NCBI GenBank assembly: GCA_937944855.1
Contig: CALFAY010000063.1
Span: 1 to 55,161, forward strand
Source of the DNA: an uncultured Planctomycetota bacterium
GTDB taxonomy: Bacteria; Planctomycetota; Planctomycetia; Gemmatales; HRBIN36
Reading direction: 5' to 3'
DNA length: 55,161 nt
Below, piece after piece: positions 26,170 to 33,974 of the stretch (within the stretch, counting starts at the first letter, position 1; every line of letters begins with the position of its first letter). The position numbers and the translations under genes are program-made. A model generated the notes under the pieces. That model was given only the letters and a program-made list of their open reading frames with translations. It did not search any database and was not told the DNA's origin.

Positions 26170-27543
26170 TCAGTCGCGGAGCAGGACCCGCTCCTGGAAC
26201 AGGTTCGTCGGCAGTCGAATGCCGGCTGCTTCCAACTTGGTGATGAACTTGGGCCGCACGCCGGTGGCCTCGAACTGTCCGAAGGCCCGACCGTTCTGAT
26301 CGATGCCCAGCTGCTTGTAGCGAAAGATGTCCTGCATGATGATGACGTCCTGCTCCATGCCGCAGATCTCGGTAATGCTCGTGACCTTGCGGGGTCCGCC
26401 CTGAAGGCGATTGGCCTGAATGATGATGTCCACCGAGGAGGCGATCTGCTGCCGCATGGCCTTAAGCGGCAGGTCCATCCCGGCCATCATGATCATGGTT
26501 TCCAGGCGCGCCTGAGCGTCGCGTGTCGAGTTGGCATGCAGCGTCGTCATGGAACCGGCATGGCCGGTGTTCATCGCCTGGAGCATGTCCAGGGCTTCAG
26601 CACCGCGGCACTCGCCGATAATGATGCGCTCCGGCCGCATACGCAGGGCGTTTCGCACCAGATCGCGGGTCGTGACCGCTCCCTTGCCTTCGATGTTGGG
26701 TGGGCGGGTTTCGAGCCGAACGACGTGCTCCTGTTGCAATTGCAGTTCCGCCGCGTCCTCGATGGTGACGATCCGCTCGTCGTTGGGGATGAACGCCGAC
26801 AAGGTGTTGAGCAGTGTCGTCTTACCGCAACCGGTGCCGCCGCTGATGATGATGTTGAGCCGGGCCTTGATCGCCGCCTCCAGCACCATCGCCATTTCCG
26901 GCGTGAACGCCTTGAAACTGAGCAGGTCTTCCAGCTTCAGCGGGTTGGTGCCAAACCGCCGAATGCTGAGGGACGGGCCGTCCAAGGCCAGCGGCGGAAT
27001 GATGGCGTTGACCCGGGAACCGTCCGGCAGACGGGCATCGACCATCGGCGACGTCTCATCGACACGGCGGCCGACCTTGGAAACGATACGGTCGATGATC
27101 TGCATCAGGTGCTGGTTGTCCCGGAATTTCACGTCCGTTTTTTCCAGCTTGCCCCGGCGTTCGACGTACACCTTGTACGGGCCATTGACGAGAATGTCGC
27201 TGACCGTGGGGTCTTTGAGCAGCATCTCCAGCGGGCCGAAGCCAAAGGTCTCGTCAAGCACCTCGTCGATGAGCCGTTCCCGCTCCATTCGATTCAGGAG
27301 CGGGTTTTCGGTGTCGCACAAGCGCTCGACGACCAGGCGGATCTCACGGCGGAGCACATCGCCGGAGAGGTCCGACACCCGGGACAGATCGAGCTTCTCC
27401 ACGAGCTTCATGTGAATGACCCGCTTCAATTCGTCGAAGCTCTTATTGCCGGACTGTCCGCCCAAGGACATCCCGCCGTTCGACAGATTGCGGCTCACGC
27501 CGCCGCCGCTGACATTCGTCGTTCCTCGTGAGATGCGCGACAT
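26170..27543 (-). CDS. cpaF: Tad pilus assembly/retraction ATPase CpaF (TadA)
   Basis: Cytoplasmic hexameric motor that drives Flp pilus extension and retraction, 457 residues. The N-terminal domain is variable and Gly/Ser-rich for 30 residues. The T2SSE core has Walker [15 protein letters not shown] (about 234-247), the Asp box [13 protein letters not shown], Walker [19 protein letters not shown] and the His box [19 protein letters not shown]. All catalytic motifs are intact. It lies 36 bases after cpaE and before tadB, the canonical order. Confidence 0.97.
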   Translation of the reverse strand: MSRISRGTTNVSGGGVSRNLSNGGMSLGGQSGNKSFDELKRVIHMKLVEKLDLSRVSDLSGDVLRREIRLVVERLCDTENPLLNRMERERLIDEVLDETFGFGPLEMLLKDPTVSDILVNGPYKVYVERRGKLEKTDVKFRDNQHLMQIIDRIVSKVGRRVDETSPMVDARLPDGSRVNAIIPPLALDGPSLSIRRFGTNPLKLEDLLSFKAFTPEMAMVLEAAIKARLNIIISGGTGCGKTTLLNTLSAFIPNDERIVTIEDAAELQLQQEHVVRLETRPPNIEGKGAVTTRDLVRNALRMRPERIIIGECRGAEALDMLQAMNTGHAGSMTTLHANSTRDAQARLETMIMMAGMDLPLKAMRQQIASSVDIIIQANRLQGGPRKVTSITEICGMEQDVIIMQDIFRYKQLGIDQNGRAFGQFEATGVRPKFITKLEAAGIRLPTNLFQERVLLRD

Positions 27544-27579
27544 GGTGTTCGTTCTCGTCTGCCTGGGTTAGCTGATCCC

Positions 27580-28788
27580 TCAGAAGAACAGGAAGCTCTT
27601 TTTCTTCTCCGGTTTTGCGGCAACGCTGCCGTTGAGAGCCAATTGGCCGCCGCTCAGAGCATTGGCCATGCCGAGGATGGCCTGACAGGCCTTGGAACGC
27701 GGTGCATGCTGGATCAGGGGTACCCCGGCATTGCGGGCCGACATCACGTTCCGGGTGTCGTTCGGGATCTGCCAGAAGACCGAGCGACCAATGGTTTCCT
27801 CCGCCTTCTTCAAAGTGATCTCCTCGTCGTCGGAGCCGACGCGGTTGAGCACGACTCGCACTTTGTCGGCCAGCCCTTCCGTGTTGCCGAAGGCCATCAG
27901 CAGACGGACGACGTTGCGGATGCTCGACAAATCCAATTGGGCCACCAGAAGTACGATGTCCGCGGCCTGCATGGCTGTGAAGTCGAGCGGACGATAGCTC
28001 TTGCTCAGGTCGAGGATCACATGGGTGTAGGTGACCTTCAACAAACCCAGGACCCGTTGCAGATGTTCCTCCTGGATCAGTCCCGAATCCTCCAACTGGA
28101 CCGGATGGGGCAGCAGGGACAGCCCAGTGGAATGTTTGATGAGCGAGCCGCGCAAGAAGGTCATGTCGAGACGGTCGATGTTCATCGCCACATCGGCCAG
28201 GGTGTAGCTGGGCATGATGTCCAGGCTGACATCGGTGTCCCCGAGAGCGAGGTCGAGGTCGATCAGGACGACGTTGTTGTGAGGGTCCTGGGCCAGCACA
28301 GTGCCAAGGTTGACGGCCACCGTGGTGCTGCCGATGCCGCCCCGCGAACCAGCCACGGCGATGACCATCGAGCCGCTCGATGGGCCGAATCCGTTCAACT
28401 CCGGGCCGCTGTGGCGTTGGGTGCGGATGCGTTGGAGGGCCGTCAGGAGTTCTTCCAGGGCCAAGGGCTGAGTCAGAAACTCCCGCGCTCCGCTGCGAAG
28501 CGTTTGCAGAATGAACGGCCCGTCGGTTCGCGAACTGACGGCGAGGATCGCCAACTGAGGCATCGCCGAGGCAAGTTGGCCGATCAGATGCAGAGCCTTA
28601 TTGTGGTCGCTATCCATGACCACGATGGCGATGTCGGGCTGCGACTGCTGGACCACTTCGAGAAAGAACTCGTAGCGTGGCGACTCGGCTTCAAGCCAGA
28701 CCGAATCGAGTCCGAGCAGGAGGTTGCGGAGCGGCTCCCGGGTCGCATCCGAAGGATCCACAATGGCTACACGTTGCAGTTCGGGCAT
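27580..28788 (-). CDS. cpaE: Pilus assembly protein CpaE (MinD-like ATPase with receiver-like domain)
   Basis: Localisation factor of Tad systems, 402 residues from MPELQ. The first 125 residues form a receiver-like domain (VAIVDPSDATREPLRNLLLG). A MinD/ParA-type domain follows, with VAGSRGGIGSTTVAVNLG at about 145-162, VVLIDLDLALGDTDVSLD and HVILDLSKSYRPLD. The phosphate loop reads RGGIGSTT: both lysines of the classical KGGxGKTT loop are replaced, as is partly true for many CpaE proteins, so ATP hydrolysis is doubtful. A longer reading from TTG at 28827 has a very strong GGGGGAGG site just upstream and cannot be excluded. It lies between cpaC and cpaF. Confidence 0.93.
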   Translation of the reverse strand: MPELQRVAIVDPSDATREPLRNLLLGLDSVWLEAESPRYEFFLEVVQQSQPDIAIVVMDSDHNKALHLIGQLASAMPQLAILAVSSRTDGPFILQTLRSGAREFLTQPLALEELLTALQRIRTQRHSGPELNGFGPSSGSMVIAVAGSRGGIGSTTVAVNLGTVLAQDPHNNVVLIDLDLALGDTDVSLDIMPSYTLADVAMNIDRLDMTFLRGSLIKHSTGLSLLPHPVQLEDSGLIQEEHLQRVLGLLKVTYTHVILDLSKSYRPLDFTAMQAADIVLLVAQLDLSSIRNVVRLLMAFGNTEGLADKVRVVLNRVGSDDEEITLKKAEETIGRSVFWQIPNDTRNVMSARNAGVPLIQHAPRSKACQAILGMANALSGGQLALNGSVAAKPEKKKSFLFF

Positions 28789-28886
28789 AGCACCACCGAT
28801 GGGGCGATGAGCTGCCTGGTCAAGCAAGGTGCCTCCCCCAACGTCGGCTGGCGGAGGCCACCTTGCCAGGCAGCGGACACACGCAG

Positions 28887-30704
28887 TTATGGATCGATGC
28901 GAGCCGGGGTTCCCGCCGTGGCTCCAGACTCGCTCGGGTTCGCTTTGTCCTCACTTTTGGCCGGTCGGAGCGGGACTTCGAACTTTCCGTCGATCTTTTC
29001 CGGTTCCGGCAGCAACATGTGAACCCGCGTCACCGAACCGGCGGACGCAGGTACAGTCACTTCGGCTCCCCGGGCCGAAGGTGCCATGGGGGGCATGGCA
29101 GGACGGGAGTAGGGCACCGACTCGCCGCCGATGGGGGCCGCCGAGCCGCAGCCGGAGCAGCCGGCAGGCTCGATTCCGTGGCCGACCCCACTCGAGCAGC
29201 CCCGCAGCGGATCGCAGAACGGTCCCGTCCACCAGTGAGCCGGCCGATAGCAGCCGTCCGGACACAGATCCCGCGGCCCGCGGGGGGCTTCGAGGATTCC
29301 TTCCAAGAATAGCTCAAAATCGGTGGGCGTGCGGGTTTCCTGGCCAGGCAACTTCGTCGTCCGCTGCGTGCAGTCCATCGGATCGACCAGTCGCGGCGTG
29401 ACGATCACGAGTACTTCGATCTCCCGCTCGCGGTAGCTGACTGTCCGCCAGGCCGAGCCGATGAATGGCAAGTCGCCCAGCACCGGGACCTTGCTCGTGT
29501 TGGCGACCACCTGATTCTCCAACAGGCCGCCCAGGGCAAAGGTTTCGCCGTTGCCCATTTCCACGGTGGTATGGATGCGGTTGGTGGCAAACGACGGAGC
29601 CACGATGTTCGGGTTGCCGATGCCCGCCACGTTAGCATTGGCGATGGTGCTGACTTCGGCCTCGATCTCCAGGCGGATGCGACTGTCGCCGAGCACTACC
29701 GGCAGGAACGTCAGGCGCGTGCCGAACGGCCGGAACTGGATGCCCGAGCCGCCCCCGCCGCTGATGCCTGCCGCTCCGGCCGTGCCGTAGGGAGCATCAC
29801 CGCCGACGAGGAATGTCGCCGGACGACCGCTCAGCGTGACCAGGTTCGGATTGGCAATGTCCTTGACCAGGCTTTCCTGCCGCAACGCTTGCAGGAAAGT
29901 GTGGATACCTGAATTGCGAGTGGTCACACCGAAGAACAGATTGCCCAAATTCGGATCGAAACGGCCGATGGGCTGACCGCCAGTGCTGAAGATTGCCGGA
30001 ATCGGACTGGTCGGCGGACTGGCCGGCTCGAACAAGATCGGCTGCTGCACCACCGGCCCGATGGTGCTGCCCAGGTATTGCCCGTTGACGTTCTGGAAAA
30101 AGTTGAAGCCCAGTTGACGCAGTTCCGAGCGGTCCACCGTGGCGACGCACACTTCCAGTTGGACCTGCTGGACGCCGCCAACCTTGATGTTGTTGACCAC
30201 GCGGAATCCGTAGCCTTGCAGGAATGAAACCAGGGCGGCCACATCCTCGGCAACGTCCATGTGGCCGGACGCCATGATCGCCCCCGTTCCCGACAGGGCC
30301 AGCGTGACCCGGGCCATCGGGAACTGGCGATCGACGATCGCCTGAATGTGGCTGAGGTCGGGGATCACGTTGACGATCACGGTGTTGCGTTCGTCCTCGG
30401 GCGGCTCCGTGACCAAAGTGACTCGAGCGGAGCCGAGGGCCTTGCCGGTGATCTGAACCACGGTCGGCTGGTCGGGCGCGACTTGGGCGACGTCGATGAT
30501 GTCGCCGCGGGACACGACCACGGTTTTGATGTCTTTGCCGTTGGCCGAACGCAGGGTCAGTTTCTGGCCAATGCCGATGTCGTAGCTCTCTCGGCTTCCG
30601 CTTGTTTGAGCATGGACATGCAGACCAGCCAACGTCACTGCGGCGAGCAATCCGAGGATTGCCCAACCGCGACGCGGGATGGAAAGGATTGTGTGCGCGT
30701 GCAT
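28887..30704 (-). CDS. cpaC: Tad pilus secretin CpaC (RcpA)
   Basis: Outer-membrane channel for the Flp pilus, 605 residues. The signal peptide is GWAILGLLAAVTLAGLHVHA. The N-terminal pilus-formation domain follows (YDIGIGQKLTL, VVVSRGDIIDVAQVAPDQ, VQITGKALGSARVTL), then a BON-like region (PDLSHIQAIVDRQFP). The secretin core is at about 230-490, with VQLEVCVATVDRSELRQLGF, TLSGRPATFLVGGD and the C-terminal VPVLGDLPFIGSAWR and VLVIVTPRLV. The tail of about 130 residues is rich in Cys, Pro and Gly. The start at 30704 (MHAHT) has GAGGTG 7 bases upstream, so the longer upstream reading is dropped. Confidence 0.95.
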   Translation of the reverse strand: MHAHTILSIPRRGWAILGLLAAVTLAGLHVHAQTSGSRESYDIGIGQKLTLRSANGKDIKTVVVSRGDIIDVAQVAPDQPTVVQITGKALGSARVTLVTEPPEDERNTVIVNVIPDLSHIQAIVDRQFPMARVTLALSGTGAIMASGHMDVAEDVAALVSFLQGYGFRVVNNIKVGGVQQVQLEVCVATVDRSELRQLGFNFFQNVNGQYLGSTIGPVVQQPILFEPASPPTSPIPAIFSTGGQPIGRFDPNLGNLFFGVTTRNSGIHTFLQALRQESLVKDIANPNLVTLSGRPATFLVGGDAPYGTAGAAGISGGGGSGIQFRPFGTRLTFLPVVLGDSRIRLEIEAEVSTIANANVAGIGNPNIVAPSFATNRIHTTVEMGNGETFALGGLLENQVVANTSKVPVLGDLPFIGSAWRTVSYREREIEVLVIVTPRLVDPMDCTQRTTKLPGQETRTPTDFELFLEGILEAPRGPRDLCPDGCYRPAHWWTGPFCDPLRGCSSGVGHGIEPAGCSGCGSAAPIGGESVPYSRPAMPPMAPSARGAEVTVPASAGSVTRVHMLLPEPEKIDGKFEVPLRPAKSEDKANPSESGATAGTPARIDP

Positions 30705-30903
30705 CCGTTCACCTCGCTTGAAAAAACCGATCCGTCGGGATCTGGTCGGTTCCGTGCCTAGTCCGTGAAACGCCTCTCGGACGGGAAAGACTGCGGGAGC
30801 GGGCCGTTCCCGGCAGCCTTTCCTCGGCGGACCGCGGGTCAGTCCGCAGCACACGCCGCCTGAAGAGGATTCTGCGGCCCAGGAGCATCCCAACGCTGGG
30901 CCG

Positions 30904-31836
30904 TCACGGCTTCTTTTCCGAAGACTTGTCCTTTTCGCTCCCTTCCTTCTCCTCGACTCTCCAGTCGTAGGTCGTCACCTTGTCGCCGAGGATGACCGTC
31001 AAGGTCTTCTTCTCCGGCACCTTGGCCGTGGCCTCGGCCGGCAGTTCGTTGACCGCCGCGGGGACCGTCGGAGCACTGGGCAACGGCGTGGTCGCCAGAT
31101 TATCCGGGGTCCCGGCGCGTTCTTCCGAAGTCAGATAATTCGCTCCCAGCCGCGTGCCGGTGCTGTCCACATAGGTCGTGTCGTCGTGCCGTCGCGGCAG
31201 CAGGCGGATCGTGCCGGTATCCTGATAGAGAGCCAATTCCTCGGCCTGCTTGTGAGTGACCCGGAGCAGGACGCGATTAGGCTCCTTGTAGATCGTGCCA
31301 TCAGGCTGCTGCACGTCCTGGCCGACAGCCAGCACTTCGATGTTCTGCAAAATGAACTTCGAGAACGGCTTCTCGTTGGGACTCGTGGTCCGCGTAATTG
31401 TGGCTTGCACGTCCACGCGGTCGCCCGGCATCAGGAAGCCGGCCCCTGCGGTGTCGGCACTGACTTTGACCGACATGGCCAGTTCCCCGGGGTTGAGCTT
31501 CCACGTCGGCGAGGACTGGGCCGGATCGACCAGGTCGCTCTCGGCCAACATCTTACCCTCACCCAGGGCGGTTTTGAGGACCCGTCCCTTGACCGCCTCG
31601 AAATCGGTGACGGCGTCCTTGGGAACGCTGTTGACATCGAACAGCCGCTCCTCGAACGCCTCCGGGTCCGTCAACCGGGTGTAGCCGTTGATTTTCTTCT
31701 TGGCGACCAACACGCGGACTTTCGCCTCCTCTTTGGGAGCCTGCTGGCCCGCAGACAGGTAGCGGCTGGTCATGAAACTGGCCACGAGACCGCACGTCAC
31801 CGCCACCAGCATCAGAATGACCGTTCGGGGTTTCAT
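30904..31836 (-). CDS. cpaB: Pilus assembly protein CpaB (RcpC)
   Basis: Periplasmic Tad pilus component of 310 residues. The N-terminal membrane anchor is VILMLVAVTCGLVASFM. A SAF-type domain at about 40-110 (VRVLVAKKKINGY, KGRVLKTALGEGKMLAESDL) is followed by the RcpC core SVKVSADTAGAGFLMPGDRV and IEVLAVGQDVQ. The C-terminal 60 residues are low-complexity and strongly charged (EEKEGSEKDKSSEKK). GAGAGGA lies 8 bases before the ATG. It lies between the prepilin peptidase and cpaC, the usual order. Its probable role is to brace the secretin to the periplasm. The 253 bases between it and the peptidase gene hold nothing recognisable. Confidence 0.93.
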   Translation of the reverse strand: MKPRTVILMLVAVTCGLVASFMTSRYLSAGQQAPKEEAKVRVLVAKKKINGYTRLTDPEAFEERLFDVNSVPKDAVTDFEAVKGRVLKTALGEGKMLAESDLVDPAQSSPTWKLNPGELAMSVKVSADTAGAGFLMPGDRVDVQATITRTTSPNEKPFSKFILQNIEVLAVGQDVQQPDGTIYKEPNRVLLRVTHKQAEELALYQDTGTIRLLPRRHDDTTYVDSTGTRLGANYLTSEERAGTPDNLATTPLPSAPTVPAAVNELPAEATAKVPEKKTLTVILGDKVTTYDWRVEEKEGSEKDKSSEKKP

Positions 31837-32089
31837 CGTTGCGATCCTCTCCAGGTGCCACAGCTTGATTGCCTTGACGGGATTTCCGAGTCTAAACGGC
31901 GCGGCACGCGAAGGCTTTCCGATCCCACCGCGCCATTCGCTTCGGCCCGTCTTATCGCTACGACGCTCCCTTGCCGTTTATTTCGACTTGCCGGGCCGTG
32001 CGACTTCAACTTTTGCGCGTTTGCCAGAGAATTCACCTTTGCCGCTGCTAGCGCCTTTGTGCCCTTTGCCCAGAACGACGATCGACCGG

Positions 32090-32680
32090 CTAACCGCCGG
32101 AGATCAGCAGCAAATACCCCACGAAGCCGATGCACAGCGGAACGCCGTAGGGCAGCAGATGCATGCGGGGCTTCCGTTGCTGGGCTTTCTCGGCAACCTG
32201 GTAAATGCTCTTGGAGCGGAACCAGTCACCCACGATTTCCGCCACGTTCTTCCGATTCTGGCGAAAGTCCCCTCGCCACCAGATCATGCCCAGGGCAATC
32301 ACCCCACCGATAACAGCGGCGATGGCAAAGGCGTACACCACGATCCAGAAACCGGCGTACAAGCCGTAGGTTGCTCCGACCCACGAGCCGAAGCCCATCT
32401 GCATCTTGACGTCTCCCGCCCCCATGCCACCGATGGCGTACACCGGCAGCAGGAGGGCCAAGCCCACCAGCGTCAGGACGAAGCTCGCTCCCAGGTAGCT
32501 GAAATCGTTCGCATAAATGCTGTTACCCAGTCCCAACAACCAACCGCTGAGGATGAGCGGGAAGGTCAACCAGTTGGGAACCTTCAGCTTCCAGAAGTCG
32601 ATGATCGCGGCCGTGATAAGGGCCGCACACAGAATCCAGACCGGCAAGTGGTTCAGGGAGAAGAACTTTTCCAGGTCCAT
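32090..32680 (-). CDS. Prepilin peptidase (A24A/TadV/CpaA type)
   Basis: Inner-membrane aspartic protease that removes the leader of Flp prepilins, 196 residues. The two catalytic Asp residues are in AAIIDFWKLKVPNW (about residue 28) and GGMGAGDVKMQMG. Six hydrophobic spans can be traced. It lacks the N-methylase domain of PilD, as do other TadV/CpaA enzymes. It is a little longer than usual because of a cytoplasmic insertion (GDFRQNRKNVAEIVGDWFRS) before the last span. It is encoded directly after the three flp genes and before cpaB, so it almost certainly acts on those pilins. Confidence 0.93.
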   Translation of the reverse strand: MDLEKFFSLNHLPVWILCAALITAAIIDFWKLKVPNWLTFPLILSGWLLGLGNSIYANDFSYLGASFVLTLVGLALLLPVYAIGGMGAGDVKMQMGFGSWVGATYGLYAGFWIVVYAFAIAAVIGGVIALGMIWWRGDFRQNRKNVAEIVGDWFRSKSIYQVAEKAQQRKPRMHLLPYGVPLCIGFVGYLLLISGG

Positions 32681-32853
32681 GTGCCTCGTACCTTCGCGAG
32701 GAGTGTGTTTGGTCTTCCACCGAGGAACCGGCCCGACACAAAAACAGCGGCGTGCCGTGGGGCCGGAGCATCACGGCGCGCCGCTTCGCTGTCGTTGCAG
32801 CCTTGGTCCGAGTCAACAAGCGTATCTCGCACCACGCCGCGGACCGGCCCCTG

Positions 32854-33027
32854 TTAGCTGAGGGCGCCGTTGACCGTGTTGAAGGTGTTGCTGGCGCTGG
32901 TGCCGACCTGGGTGATCACCGCGATGCACACGACGATGATCAGAGCCAGCATGACGGCGTACTCGACCGCGGTCGGCCCGTCTTCGCTCGCCACAAACCG
33001 CTTCACGGAATCCAGGAACTTACGCAT
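32854..33027 (-). CDS. flp: Flp-type prepilin (third of three)
   Basis: Class IVb pilin precursor, 57 residues: leader MRKFLDSVKRFVASEDG, then mature PTAVEYAVMLALIIVVCIAV and a short tail TQVGTSASNTFNTVNGALS. The cleavage site G/PTAVEY with Glu5 and Tyr6 is the Flp signature. AAAGGAG lies 8 bases before the ATG at 33027. The mature part is the same protein as in the copy at 33130, and 125 bases are the same at DNA level. Confidence 0.95.
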   Translation of the reverse strand: MRKFLDSVKRFVASEDGPTAVEYAVMLALIIVVCIAVITQVGTSASNTFNTVNGALS

Positions 33028-33129
33028 GGACACGACTCCTTTGCGCTGAAACCCGTCGGATAAGGACCGCCTCTCCCTGTGAGGCAGCCCGTTCGTCCTT
33101 AAGTCTCGGCGAGACCGCCTCGCCCCTGC

Positions 33130-33303
33130 TCAGCTCAACGCGCCGTTGACCGTGTTGAAGGTGTTGCTGGCGCTGGTGCCGACCTGGGTGATCACCGCGA
33201 TGCACACGACGATGATCAGAGCCAGCATGACGGCGTACTCGACCGCGGTCGGCCCGTCTTCGCTTGCCAAAAACCGCTTCACGGCTGCCACGAATTTGCT
33301 CAT
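33130..33303 (-). CDS. flp: Flp-type prepilin (second of three)
   Basis: Class IVb pilin precursor, 57 residues: leader MSKFVAAVKRFLASEDG, cleavage before PTAVEY, and the same mature sequence as the copy at 32854. The real start is ATG at 33303, with GGAGGAGA upstream; longer readings into the spacer are not supported. The DNA between 33140 and 33264 matches 32864-32988 exactly. The spacer before this gene holds a weak hairpin followed by CTTTTT on the minus strand, a possible attenuator after the first pilin. Confidence 0.95.
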   Translation of the reverse strand: MSKFVAAVKRFLASEDGPTAVEYAVMLALIIVVCIAVITQVGTSASNTFNTVNGALS

Positions 33304-33445
33304 CGATCTCTCCTCCCTAGGGGTTGCACTGAGTTGATGCCCCAAAAAGCTGGGCCGCACCGCGCGGCTCAACCAACCTCCACCATGCACCCGTCCGCCG
33401 AGATTGGTTGATCCAGACTCGTCATCGGCCGCTGGCGAACCCTGG

Positions 33446-33619
33446 TCAACTCAAGGCCCCAGCCGCATTGCCGAACGACGATGACACGGACGTGCCAAGC
33501 GTGGTGATCGCCGAAATGCAGACGATGATGATAAAAGCCAGCATGACGGCGTATTCCACCGCGGTCGGCCCGTCCTCGCTGCACAGGAAGCGCTCAGTCA
33601 CTTGCCACAACTTCCGCAT
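33446..33619 (-). CDS. flp: Flp-type prepilin (first of three, divergent copy)
   Basis: Class IVb pilin precursor, 57 residues: leader MRKLWQVTERFLCSEDG, mature PTAVEYAVMLAFIIIVCISA and tail ITTLGTSVSSSFGNAAGALS. ATG at 33619 has GAGGG 6 bases upstream. It has the same length and signature as the other two pilins but differs along most of the C-terminal half. It is the promoter-proximal gene of the locus. Whether this copy or the duplicated pair is the main structural pilin cannot be told from sequence. Confidence 0.95.
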   Translation of the reverse strand: MRKLWQVTERFLCSEDGPTAVEYAVMLAFIIIVCISAITTLGTSVSSSFGNAAGALS

Positions 33620-33674
33620 GACCGCCCTCGCATGGAAGAATGCTGATTCCCGACGCCTGGATGTCCCGGAAAGC

Positions 33675-33719
33675 TGCAAGGCCCGACCACCTCGGAATCA
33701 AAGGCGGCCGGGCCTTGCA
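33675..33719 (-). promoter_or_regulatory. Strong RNA hairpin in the leader of the Tad operon
   Basis: TGCAAGGCCCG (33675-33685) and CGGGCCTTGCA (33709-33719) are an 11-bp perfect inverted repeat. In the minus-strand RNA the inner bases GCCGCC and GGUGGU add six more pairs, two of them G-U wobbles; on the other strand those positions would be A-C mismatches. The RNA form on the pilin-coding strand is therefore favoured: a stem of about 17 bp with an 11-base loop, about 56 bases before the first flp start. The rest of the 355-base gap 33620-33974 holds only the promoter below. Confidence 0.6.
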
Positions 33720-33894
33720 CATGGAAAGACACCGTCCAACCTTTCGGCAGCCTGGCGATCCGGCGTGCCGGACCCATGGCTTTGCGTCCCCGCCTTACGA
33801 CGGGTTTGCCCTTTCGAGGTCGGTAACTTGCGACTTGTCGAGGACCGGACGGGTGGCGTCTTCGCCCTGTCCCGTGCATCCTTCACTCGTTTGA

Positions 33895-33923
33895 AACCTA
33901 GGTCGCTTCCGCGGCCTTGTCAA
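33895..33923 (-). promoter_or_regulatory. Probable sigma-70 promoter of the Tad/flp operon
   Basis: On the minus strand TTGACA (33923-33918), a 17-base spacer and TAGGTT (33900-33895). The -35 box is perfect and the -10 box weak (3 of 6). Transcription would start near 33888, giving a leader of about 270 bases before the first flp gene. No other good candidate was seen in the gap. Confidence 0.5.
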
Positions 33924-33974
33924 ATCGCAATCGTCCCAAAAAAGCAAGTGACCCGCTGCGTGATAAACTGGAGT

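Noticed and set aside
27643..29022. 459-codon plus-strand frame over cpaE and cpaC
   Set aside because: The minus strand encodes clear CpaE and CpaC motifs; the plus frame has no recognisable domain.
31186..32857. Plus-strand frames over cpaB and the prepilin peptidase
   Set aside because: Rich in Arg, Pro and His, with no domain; the opposite strand has well-conserved Tad genes.
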